Position numbers and translations under genes: made by a program
The notes under the pieces: model-generated
Seen by the model: only the letters and a program-made list of their open reading frames with translations
Database searches by the model: none
Told to the model about the DNA's origin: nothing
Assembly (NCBI GenBank): GCA_031763025.1
Contig: JASSKH010000005.1
Location: 17,636,128-17,700,127, forward strand
Source of the DNA: Macrocystis pyrifera
Lineage: Eukaryota > Sar > Phaeophyceae > Laminariales > Laminariaceae
Reading direction: 5' to 3'
DNA length: 64,000 nucleotides
Shown: positions 1-10,199 of the stretch, in pieces
Numbering within the stretch: position 1 is the stretch's first letter
Layout of the letters: every line of letters starts with the position of its first letter

Positions 1-660
1 AAGATAGGCTCAACGACAAAAACTACTACTGTCGTCCGAGTCTCTTAGAAAACAGAATTTGCTGGGCTGTATTTTTATCCTCAGGGTTCGCCCAGTTTGC
101 GAAAATGGTCACACTAGACTTACTCTTCATCCACTAGTTCCGGAATCAGGCCACGGGGCGAAATAGGAATTTATCCAATCAACGAAAGAGCTCCTCATAT
201 GGACAGTGTTCGTCAAACTAAAGACAAAGGTCACAACAGACATTCACGTTCGTCCAGTCCACGACATATTATATCTCCTGGCAGACCTAAAGCCGTGTGG
301 GTGGTGAAAGATGTCACAAACGGTTTGGTCCAGATAAAAACAATTCGTCACGGCAAGACATAAAAGTCCGTCCGCGCCGCGAAACAGATCAGGCAAAACG
401 ATAAAAATTTCGTTCAATTTACGAAACGGACTAAAAAGAGACTTTTATCTGCGTCCAGGTCAAAGAAAAAATCGGCCATGACATCAACAATATTCACCCG
501 GGTTAAGAAGCGAACATTCAACGGATACCTTTTCGCCCAGCCCACGAAAAAAGGTCGCAACAGATATATTTTTGTTTTTGGCTACTTCACGAAAACTATC
601 GCAGCTGGCACAGTCAACCGTCGTTTAGGTCACGACAGGGGGTGACAACATATATAGTGT
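1..660. repeat. Degenerate tandem-like repeat block
   Basis: No gene is visible. Variants of a phrase like TTCGTCCAGTTCACGAAAA followed by GGTCGCAACAGA recur roughly every 60-90 bp (near 85-110, 205-260, 395-430, 525-565 and 585-640, with a last echo near 770-790). The copies are strongly diverged, so unit length and copy number are uncertain. It may be an old satellite or the inside of a decayed element. Confidence 0.4.
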
Positions 661-1860
661 TCGCTCATACACCATCAAGAAAACGGTCGCAATGGACGTA
701 AAGGTTCGTCAAAATCACACACACACAAAAAAAAACGTCGCAAAAAAAAAAATGGTAACAAATCTGATATTCATCCAATTCACGAAAGAAGGCAAAAGGC
801 CGCGTGGGCGGAAAGGGCTCTCCGAGACGGAACAGCTCCACCGCCACAAAAACCGGAAACGATGTCCCAAAAAAAACGCTGGCAGGAATTTTGAAATGAA
901 CGTCAATGCTGACGACGGGGACGAGCCGAGAGCTGAGGCATTAAAAAAATTATTCTCGCTATTCTGCCCAGGTCGACGCCAACCCATGCGCCACATGTTT
1001 GAACGGTTTGAACGTTTGATCGGTCAACGAAGCTTTTACGGTTTATAGACGGCACGGGCACGGGCACTACAAAAAAAAAACCCAGCTATTAATAGGCGCA
1101 ATGAAATCATTGCCGAAACAAATAATTTAATCATATGCAGAAAGTATTTCACCCATCAAAATATACGTCGTACGGTAGACTACAGGAGCACATGTTGTAT
1201 CTACTTGCTGTTCTAAAATATACCGGTACATACCTGTTAAATCAGCTATGTACCCTGGGTATAATACCTGGTGCCAGGTACAGCCATATATAAATACAGC
1301 AGGGGAGCAGAACAAAACAGAGCAATGGTCCAAGGACAGGTTGGTCTGCAAAAAAATCCAAATATATGGCGATGTTGTACATATCGGCGTTTCACATTTC
1401 GCCCGTCTCCCCGTCCCCGCCCGCCCGCCCGCCCGCCCGCCCGCCCGCGCCGGAGGGTCATGGCACCGCACCTCGCTCAGCTCCGGTGGAGGGGTGAGTG
1501 CCCCATCGGGTACTCCACTCCAAGTCCTTCTCGGTCGCCAGGAAAGGGCCACACCAAAATGCGCTCGTTGCTGCAGATTACCTACGATTGACAGTAACAT
1601 AGAGCAGCAGCAGCAGCAGCAGCAACAGTAGCAGCAGCAGCAGCACCAGGGGGGCATCAACCAAGAGCTATTGACAGGGCAATCAGCGCTGCTTCGGTAC
1701 AAAACGGCCACATGGCAGCAGCATGCAAACATTACACGAGAGCAAGGGCAGTCAGCGATGCCGATGAAGAACGGCCTTGGGACGGCAAGTTGTTCCTCCT
1801 CCCGCAGAGCGTCAGAGACACCTTGGTCCGACCACAAGCCAATTAATTGCCTACAGTAGC
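661..1860. other. Non-coding stretch with simple repeats
   Basis: No gene is supported here. It contains a CCCG-type tract at about 1418-1447 and an interrupted CAG tract at about 1603-1646. The open frames across these tracts are explained by the simple repeats and by GC-rich composition. Confidence 0.5.
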
Positions 1861-2120
1861 AATCAACTTACTTCCACGATTTTTTTTTTTTTTTTAAGCG
1901 ACCCAGACGACGACGGACTCCGAGCAAACTTGGGGCGGGCAGCGAAGCAAGCGGGACAAGCACCCACGGATAACGGGACGTTCACGCCGGCAGAAGACAC
2001 GACAAAACCCCGCCGCCACATACACGTACCGTTAGGCCAGAGCATGCTTAACCTTGACCATGTCAATGCTGTACCGAGTCAAAAACGATATGGCAATTTA
2101 TTTACCGTTGACCTTTAAAA
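1861..2120 (+). other. Possible isolated exon, unassigned
   Basis: A run of 15 T ending in AAG (about 1880-1897) resembles a 3' splice site. It is followed by an open plus-strand frame with an acidic then basic-polar composition until about 2030, where GTACCG could act as a donor. The opposite strand is also open for part of the stretch. I recognise no family; the call rests only on splice-like signals and composition. Confidence 0.2.
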
Positions 2121-2279
2121 GTATGTTGCTCCCACCTTTGCTCGAAATAACGACAGGGACTTGACCAAGCACGCGGCTACGTGAGACGTGCTCGCGTTCT
2201 CTGTCCGTTCGTTCTTCCTCGGCTTGTTCCCTCCCCCCCTTACAGGCAACTTTCCCCTTTCTGACAACCTGTCACACCT

Positions 2280-2560
2280 CCAACAGATAGATCATCTACA
2301 AATCATACACATAATTCCCACAGTTCATGATCTAGACCTTTCAGGGCAGGTATATTTCTGATCTGTATGATCTGTACGATCTAGCTCATGTTGCCGGGTG
2401 GGATCTGTATAGTCGGCATAGGCTCTAGCGCACGCTTCCTGGATGTGATCTATCTGCCCTATAAGGCAGACCCTCGCACAACCCTCACAACGGCAAGTGA
2501 AGAACTAGATCATCTATCTGTGGACAGATCAGATTGATAGATCATGATCTATCTGTCCAA
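2280..2560. repeat. GATC-rich dispersed repeat, copy 1
   Basis: Dense in ATGATCTGTA-like words and in the phrase TCTAGCTCATGTTGCCGG. The same phrase and the same GATC richness recur at 18170-18520, so this is one of two diverged copies of a dispersed repeat. No ends or coding potential could be recognised. Confidence 0.45.
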
Positions 2561-2585
2561 GGTGTGCATAGACCTTCTTCCTTAC

Positions 2586-4388
2586 CTCCGTTCCGCTCCT
2601 CCTCTCGTACACCGCTATCGCATCGTTTTCGTTGCGAGTGCCGAACTGCGTGTTGATGTCGAAGCGCAAGTCGTTTTCAATTTCCTTGGCCTCCGCCTTA
2701 GAGATCTTCTTCTTCGCTTGCGCTTCCTTGAGAAGAGACCGGGTCTGACGCCGAGAAGAAAAAGGTGGCGAAATTCCGGAAACACATGCGTGGTTGCGCG
2801 GCGCCGGATAAAAAAAAATGTTGGGGCACACAGGCGACGCAGCAGCAGGGCGACTACGCACGTACATTCCACCGCGCAAGCAAGCCAGCAAAGCGCTGCA
2901 TGTCTACCGGGATACGCGGGAATCCCAGGAGGTTACATTCGTCTAGGAAGCGGGAGTTCCATCGCTCACGGCGCGGTGATTTTCGTGGGGCGACAGCGGG
3001 GTACGGGGACAACACGATGAGCTTCCACATAGCATCATATTTGCGACACGACACGGCACGACCTGACACGAGAGCCGCAGCCACTGCCGCCATACAAGCG
3101 ACACCCGCTCCAAAAGCGTGAAGATGACTGCCTCCCCCACCCCCCCCATACGATCAAGGCCATGCATGACATGAGTACCCCTCTCTCCACCCCGCAAGCA
3201 AAGCAGCTGTACCACCAACTGAATGCAAGGAGTACACGACAAGTACACTCTCCCCCTCAACCCCCCCCCCTGTAATACATGGAAAAGACGTATTGAGCGC
3301 CCAATTGTTGAAGGTGTCTCTATTAGTAGTAGGAGCGGTGCTCCGTCTCGAAAGGGAGGTGTGGTCAATGGTCAAACACACGAAGCCAGCAGACGGATGC
3401 GTGGTCATTGGTCAAATGAATAACGCAAGCAACAAAAGAGTATCATGCGCTCTTCCCCCCCCTCCCCCCCCCCCCCCCTCCCTCGCGCTATGGGGCCTCA
3501 TACCTTTTCTCGCAGGGCTTGGGCGGCTCTTGAACAGTAGCCACGGAGGCCCCATCGGCGGCGCGGGTTCGCACTTTGCGCAGCTCTCGGTCGCCAGCCT
3601 TTGCAAGAAGCCTCTCCGCTCGTTGACGCTTATCCTCCACCTCCACGCCGACGTTTGCCGCATCCATGCGGAACACGTGCTCGAGGTCCTGCGCAGGGGG
3701 CAAAGGTTTGCGACCGGGGGGCGGGGGTGGGGGGACATCGGGATGAAGTATACAATTACACAACCGGGCGCACCCGCGACCTTCACTTACGTGAAAATTC
3801 AAAGTACTGTAGAGGGTCCCGTAGCGCCTTACTATTGAATCGACACCAGGTATTGATAGTAGAAACCGCCTCGTTCTGGTCGCATCGACGGCCTGCCTAG
3901 ACCCCGAACCAGAACGGAAGAAAAAACCCGACTTCGTTCTGGTTTTGGACGGAGGGCGCAGGCGTTTCGACAGGGAGACGTAGGCAGGCGAAGAGAGTGA
4001 GAGACAGAAAAAACATCCAACACCCGGCAGGGAACAAACCCAGATACGCAGACTTAACTGTAGCCAAATACATAGGCAGTGAAAAACGGGCGACCCCCCC
4101 GATCACCGGCAGCAAAGGCACCCACCCGCTCCCGCGCCGCCCCCCCCCGAGGAAAACAAATACGACATTTTTTTTTTTTTTGCTTGCCTGGTACAGCAGG
4201 CGCTCCAGGAACAGCTCCCTCAAGTCCACCCACTCGTGGTAGCCAGCAACGGCCGCCACATCCGACGCCGCTATTCGTAGCACCTGCTGATCCTTGTCTT
4301 TGTACGCCGCGCGGTCGAGGAAGGACGGTCGGCGGGGCATAATGCCGACGTCGATTCGATCCCGCTTCGACTGTGTATCTCGTCCGTC
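2586..4388 (-). CDS. YqaJ-like (PD-(D/E)XK) nuclease gene, partial, three exons
   Basis: Three minus-strand exons are seen: 4388-4188 (67 codons, with LRIAASDVAAVAGYHEW then LFLERLLYQ), 3688-3504 (opening DLEHVFRMDAANVGVEV) and 2744-2586 (ending in FGTRNENDAIAVYERRSGTE). The ASDVAAV...GYH block and the later FGTRNE...A...YE block match the early part of the YqaJ viral-recombinase/alkaline-exonuclease fold, which degrades or resects DNA in other systems. The catalytic D...ExK core would lie downstream, below 2586, and was not found, nor was the start codon. The first intron begins with GC (CAG|GCAAGC) and ends CTGCGCAG. The second intron holds a LINE 3' fragment (about 3271-3480). Exon 2 ends in phase 2 while exon 3 reads in phase 0, so either a small exon is missed or the gene carries a 1-nt lesion. 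Confidence 0.6.
3150..3187 (+). repeat. Short poly(C)-tail repeat, relic copy
   Basis: The phrase GGCCATGCATGACATGAGTA followed by a C-rich run is the same 3' end as in the repeats at 34.7-35.4 kb. The upstream part (CATACGATCAA) is also recognisable against those copies. Confidence 0.5.
3271..3480 (+). mobile_element. LINE 3'-end fragment with C-rich tail
   Basis: The stretch encodes a degraded version of the C-terminal end of the retrotransposon at 46.5-51.0 kb (motifs IERP, GVSI, SGAPSRKGGVVNGQ, NNASNK) and is followed by a long C-rich tract at about 3453-3480. Part of the end is duplicated (GTGGTCAATGGTCAAA-like phrase at about 3360 and again near 3400). It is a 5'-truncated insertion inside an intron of the nuclease gene. 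Confidence 0.7.
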
Positions 4389-5702
4389 CTGAAACGTGTG
4401 ACGGCGGAAGCGGGGCCATGGTGAGCAGCAAGGGGAGCGCGCGCTGTATTCTGTGTTTCGAGGAAGGCTTTGTATCCGGGTTATTGTGGAAGGACAAGGG
4501 GGAGGGTTTGGAGTTCAGGGTTAAATCCCAACATGAATGCTGCCGTGTGCAGTGCGTGCATGGGCAGTGCGGGCGTACGTGCTGCATGTCTTTGTCTTCG
4601 GAGAGAGACCGGGACGGCGTCATGGCGGCCTTCTTCGGGTTGCACCGGTGCGCCGTGCGCGAAACCGACCGCAAACAACAAAAACGTTGCGAAGGTTCCA
4701 CCGCGCTTATTGCTCCCGAGGTGTTGACCGGTAAACTCGCCGGGATGCGGAGGGCGGGGGGGGGTGGGGGGGGGGTGCAGCAACGGCGTGTCTTCTCACC
4801 ATGGAGCCCGACAAGGCCAACGCGGGTACTTATATATTATGCCATGCCGTTTGCGCCTCTTCCACGCCTCTAGAGAAAAACGCTTCGTACAATACCCCTC
4901 TACCCCTCCACATCAGCGGTAAGATGCAACGAAAGGAAAGCCGTTGGAAGAGACGGCAGAATCGAGAGACGGATATGAAGCAGCCTTACCACCATTCGCT
5001 ATTTTATACAAGGAAACGAGTGCACCACTCATTAGAGCCAGCGAGCGCGGGCTGCACCAGGCAAAACGAGGGAGCATCACGTCGTTGCTGAACGCCATGG
5101 AGTGCAAGCGGCCGGGGGCGTGGCCGGCTGTGGCGGGGGATAGGCAGCGCTGGGGGCAGCACGGCGGCGAGACTACAGCACCGAAAATAGGTGCATAGAG
5201 CAGTCTCCGCAAAACGTCAGACTTGGGAGACGCGATGGGGGACAACGGGGACGAGAGCCATAGCCTCCTTTGCAGGAGCTTGCAACGGGCTACATAAAAA
5301 AATGTACACGCTGGGGCGGTGCCCTTGTCAGCGCGAGCATGAACGGAGGGAAACTCCACCCTCCCTTGAGGCCCTCCCAAAAAGAGGTAGCACAGCTCGC
5401 CAACAAATATGACGCCCCCCGCGTGGGAACGCTTCGCCTCTACACCACCACTGTATGTTCGTCAGCCCCAAGCACAGGTAGTCAAGACACCCAAACAATC
5501 CATGATTTGATGATTCAGGTCGTTTATTATTATCTCCCAGCAGTGGTAGGTACAGCAGAAGTGACATTTGTGCCTCATCCCACAACACCCAGATGTCAAG
5601 AATCACATAATACACAATATGCCAATATCCCGAACCGGCACGTAACTGTCAAGCTAAAGAGGCACAACGAATACTGTACCTCTCTTTCTTCTCTCTGCCA
5701 CT

Positions 5703-5735
<33 letters not shown>

Positions 5736-6302
5736 TTCGGGGTCGGTTGGCTGCGTAGCACGAGGCGGACGCTTTTTTACCTTTTTACTGGTGTACTGCT
5801 GTACTCTAGTTCCAAAATAATTTACATGTCTGACTCTGATTCCAACTATTTTTTTTTCAAAGCGCGAGTGCAGTCCTCAAGGGGTCAAGAGGGATCAAGA
5901 ACCGCGTGGGGATGACAGCCGCGTGGTACGTCCAGCAAGGATGGCGTAGTGCGTTCAGCAAGTGCAGGCATGGGTGGGGGGTGGCGACGTCGACTCTCGC
6001 TGACCTTCCCGCCTCTCGCCGACCCGAGGGCACCTCTCGCTTCCACGTCGGGCAGCACAGACCCCCCCCCCCCCCCCCCCCGCGCTGTCCCTTCTCTCCA
6101 CAGATGGTCTTCGCTTTCATGTGCCACTAGAAATAGCGATAGCCAACCATCTTATCATCCTATCTTACTACATATCTGGGTGTTCCGAATGAATTAGGTC
6201 GCAACCAATTTGGTCGGGTTTCTTGAAGTCTGTTTCCTATCTATAGCAGAGGCAATAGCAACGCTAACCCACGAACAATGAGGATCACCTTATTTCACCT
6301 TG
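4389..6302. other. Gene-free stretch; CAG and poly(C) tracts
   Basis: I see no supportable gene. It contains a mixed G tract at about 4753-4777, a CAG tract at about 5702-5735 and a 20-base C tract at about 6060-6080. Upstream exons of the nuclease gene may be hidden here, but none could be identified. Confidence 0.4.
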
Positions 6303-6410
6303 TTACGGAGGACCATAGTAAATAGGATCTACGGTACACACACAAAAACCCGCATATTCACCTATTTTTACCAACAAAAATTTGGTCTCATTTACTACGG
6401 CCCCCCGTAA
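6303..6410 (-). mobile_element. TA-type MITE, copy 1
   Basis: About 105 bp with inverted ends TTACGGGGG...CCCCCGTAA (here one mismatch, TTACGGAGG) and an inner inverted block ACCATAGTAAATAGGA / TTTACTACGGCC. One of ten copies in the window; orientation is relative to copy 2. Confidence 0.85.
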
Positions 6411-7756
6411 TAATTGATGTGGGGAAAATTGATAAAAAACGACGTTGGTAACCAACGCGTTCGTGGGTTGGGCTAACTCTGTGGTTTGGTTAGCAAACGG
6501 AGCAACTTCTGCTTCACCTGGTTATAACCAATCGGCTCCTCAGGTTTGTCGGCTTCAATTTTTTTTTACGAACCACCCAAAATCGGACTATCGCAAACAC
6601 CCTATTATGCGTGTGCATGTATGTATTTTACGTGTCGTTTTGGGGATATATGTGCGAGCAAATATACAGCAGCAGTATACAGCCGTGTACTGGCTATTGC
6701 TGCTGTCTGTGAACCATTGATGCGGCCGGTTGTAACGTCCTCGTCTCACCGTGCGCCAAACCGCGCCAAACCGCCCTCCTCGCCATGAAGGCTGGAAGGG
6801 GATACACACAGTACTTGGCGGTATTGCAGCCGACGCACTCGACGCGTTGTGCGCTTCCCCTTGTAAAAAAAAAGCCTGTTTGGGGCGTGCAGTTATTTGC
6901 TGCGCTAGACGCGAGTCGACGAGGGAAGACATGACTCAAGTCTTCTTCTCGCGACAGAAAAGGAAGGCACGAACTGTGGTGGGGAGGGAGGGGGGAAGAG
7001 AGCCTGCCTATCATGCCGTGTGACCCCGGATCGGAGTTACGACTGGGAGGGAGGGAGGGAGAAAAGAAGGGCAAAGATGATAAATCGGGAAGGGCCAAAC
7101 AGAATAAACTAAATGTGTCGCTCCACGTTGCGTCGTAGCAGAAGGTGCGGACATGGATACAGCTCTCTCAACAGCCAAAATACTTGAAAAAAAACGGATA
7201 CAAAGCAGCACCACAGCACAACGCGGGTTGGCCCCCGCCGGAGAAGAAATATACCCACCGTGGGTACGCACAGCAAGCACGAAAACACAACCTTAGAAAA
7301 CAAAACACAAACAAAAAGAGCAAGACTCTGGTACGCAGAGATGCAGAGGTAGGAGTTCATCGATATCGTACACGCGGGGGCGGGGGAGGGGGGTCTTTCC
7401 ACGATAGCTTCCGAGATTTAGAATGGGCCGAATACACAGCAGAACATACAATGGCCCTGGACGCGTGTGTTTAGTTAGGGGTAGCGCTTCCGGACCGAAA
7501 TGTTTGTGATTGAGAGTGACTATCCTGACCCGATACATAAGGTACCAGTGTCTGTGCATCAAGAAAATAAATATATTACCACTTTGTACCGAAATATAAG
7601 CACATTTTTTATTGAAAAATAGTATAAAAACGTTCATTATATACAGGGACAGTGGTATATCAGCATGTGTAATACCAGGTATAAGGTATACAAGGTTCCC
7701 CTCAGGGAGGTGCCTATTATTAGGGGAGTGGCGCAAGAACGAAATAATACTCGTAT
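6411..7756. other. Gene-free stretch
   Basis: No gene or repeat family could be supported. It contains GGGA-rich runs near 6980-7060 and 7375-7395 and several TACAGCAGTA-type words near 6660-6710. Confidence 0.35.
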
Positions 7757-7861
7757 TTCGGGGGACCATAGTAAATAGGACCAAATATTGTTGGTAAAAA
7801 TAGGCAAATATATAGGTTTTTATGTACACCATGGGTCCTATTAACTATGGACCCCCCGTAA
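7757..7861 (+). mobile_element. TA-type MITE, copy 2
   Basis: Same family as the other nine copies. The left end reads TTTCGGGGG (one mismatch) and the right end CCCCCGTAA. The middle reads GTAAAAATAGGCAAATATAT, shared with most copies. Confidence 0.9.
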
Positions 7862-7957
7862 TACAATAGTAATATAAAAGAGGGTACCGGTAAGTGGATA
7901 CTGATCCTGCACAGATGACTCGCGGCGATCAATTTAATGCTTGCGGCGTACACTTAA

Positions 7958-8786
7958 GACCTATGCCATTGGAAACGCCAAGTCTAAAAGTTTTCTTTCA
8001 AAAATATTGCTTTAAAAAAAACAGGCGAAAATATCCTCGTACCGCCGCTGAGGGAAAAAAGGGAAAAAAGTTTTTTTTTTTCCTTTTTTTTTTTCTAGGG
8101 GCTGCAGGCGGCACAATTTGTTTTTTCTCATTGCAAATTGTCAACACGCTGATAAAACTCATGCGACGATAGACGCTCGATCTCGATATAGACTCAGCCC
8201 ACGGCCAACCCGTTTGGTGCCGGGCAAGGCCGACGAGTATACATGACGGCTTCGAAGATATAAGGTGGATCCATGCTCTAGGGGGCGAGAGCGTCCCGGC
8301 AGCGTTCTACGGTATCCTCCCAAAACCTAAAAAAAAAGGCTGTTTTTTAGCGTTCGAGACGGATCGAGAATTTTTGTCTTCTGTTTTGTGCACACCAGCG
8401 GCTAATTGTTTTTTTACCGTACGCCTGGCCAGCGCCCGCCACACGTCACTGGCCATTGTGTGAACACGGTGACCCTAGGGTGGGTCGGAGCCCCTAACGA
8501 GCGCACTCCGTCCAGAATTCATGACGCAGTCGTTGGTTTTGTCAATCAATGTCTGTCGGGGAATCGGAATCTCGCCGCTTCGAACCAAACATCGGCCTGA
8601 GTTTTTCTGAAGCCGATCTTGGCCCAACATCGGCCCCAATTTTGCTTTTTTTTTGGGCTTTTCCAAAAGTTTGGAACTATAATTTTTTCTAAACGTGCCC
8701 ATAGGAAGCGTGTTCTATTTTTTTTTGGCGGGTATCTTTGAAATTCAAACTTTTTATTGATACTTCGCTTTCCCATTGGCATAGGG
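7958..8786. mobile_element. ~830-bp TIR transposon, copy A (non-autonomous)
   Basis: The left end reads GACCTATGCCATTGGAAACG and the right end, reverse-complemented, CCCTATGCCAATGGGAAAGC; weaker inverted similarity continues to about 40 bp. TTAA flanks both sides (7954-7957 and 8787-8790), as in piggyBac-type insertion. Copy B lies at 13026-13859 and is similar along its whole length. The interior has no transposase; a shared open frame around 8406-8600 is short and unrecognised. Confidence 0.7.
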
Positions 8787-8970
8787 TTAAAAGTACATAA
8801 AAGTTGCGTGAGGTCGAGGTTGCGAAATAATACTTTGTGACCGGCTGAGAAAAATCCAGCACATACAACACATATATATATATACCTGGAATATATATTC
8901 CCGCAAAATGAACGTTTTTTCTTAACAGCTCAGCAGCAGCAGTATAAATCAATTTGTGCCGTCACCTAAT

Positions 8971-9123
8971 ATGTCAGGAGACAAAACGTGCGCTGTCAAG
9001 GATGTAGGGCCGAGTGGTCCAGACTAAAACCTGGTAGTAGTTTGGTGCCAGTCAAGGCACGTCAAACCACGTCAAGGCAAAGTTGTTCACGGTCAAGAGG
9101 TGACAATTCTGCCTCCTGAAATC
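8971..9123 (-). mobile_element. ~155-bp MITE with TGTCAGGAGACA ends, copy 1
   Basis: The left end ATGTCAGGAGACA and right end GCCTCCTGAAAT form an imperfect inverted repeat. The inside matches the copies at 23723-23877 (opposite orientation) and 41740-41913 over nearly the whole length, including AAAACGTGCGCTGTCAAGG. Confidence 0.75.
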
Positions 9124-10036
9124 TTTGTTACACACAGCATGCAGCAGCAGCACAGGAACGGCGTCATTTGATTGTTCGCACTCCGATATAGAGCAACCAT
9201 CCACCGTACAGGGCGGGTCTATCACCGTGCATGGTGCTGCCTGATGTTGATGCTGTAGTTAGCTGGGGGTTAACACGCTTTCTGCACGGCTGGTTCTGAT
9301 GTGTAGCCGCAGTCGCTTTGCTGTTTGCAACATCAAGATCTTGTACGACGGCAATATCGAGCACAACGTCAGAGAGAGATGTGATGTTGTTGCGGGGTGA
9401 TCGATCTCAGGCTCAGGTACAACCCACTAGCCACAACGGTACAGCGGAGACCAATGCTCATGTGGATCTGCCACACGCCCACGAGTCTGCCCGCTGCTGC
9501 TGCTGCTGCTCCTGCTGTTGGACGGCAGGGTTCTAGTGTTGTAGGCAGCTGGGGGCAAGCACACTCTTTGCTCTGCTGCTGCATTGTCTGTTCTATACCG
9601 TGCTGTGTTCAGACGCAAGAAAAAATGACATCGGTACGTCCATACGACTCTCATGAAAAAAAAAAAGGTTGACGGCATTTCGCCGATACGTACGTACAAA
9701 ATAAGGCCTGTCGTACTGAAACTGAACCAGGGAAATCTTCTCATCCACTCCCGCCGAGAAAAAAAAACGTTGAGCGCCCGGCACGCGCTCCAGAGCGCAC
9801 GGATCGCGCCCGGACCTCGACCAATGTGTCTGGCCGGGCTTCCCGTGTCGACCACTGGGCGTTTTGCCCAGAAGCGCTCGTACGAAAAGATACGTTCGGA
9901 AAAGTACGAAAAATTTCAGTTATAACTACTAATATATCTGGTATCTGTATATATCCCATTTGTTTGTGTTTCACCAGATTATTCGTTTTGAACCCAGGCC
10001 CACGGGAATGCCAATCGGTTCAACTCTGTCAGCGCT
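9124..10036. other. Gene-free stretch
   Basis: Nothing supportable was found. A short CTG tract lies at about 9492-9516, and several overlapping frames are open only because stop codons are sparse locally. Confidence 0.35.
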
Positions 10037-10099
10037 GCAGTTCCATTTAGGGGACAAACTGCTTATAATTTGAGCGGTTTGCGCACAAAACGGGACTGC
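10037..10099. mobile_element. 63-bp palindromic element, copy 1
   Basis: The ends GCAGTTCCATTTAGGGGACA and, inverted, GCAGTCCCGTTTTGTGCGCA fold into one near-perfect hairpin. The right half is repeated in tandem at about 10105-10195. Other 63-bp copies lie at 13939-14001 and 46062-46120. Confidence 0.65.
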
Positions 10100-10199
10100 A
10101 GTCCTACTGTAAAGGGGTTATAACTAGTTGTAATTTAGGCGGTTTATCCACAAAATGGGACTGCAGTCCTACTGCTGTGAAGGGGTTAAAACCTGCGGT

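Noticed and set aside
1246..1837. Frames with poly-Ala/Cys/Gln runs
   Set aside because: Products of the CCCG and CAG tracts.
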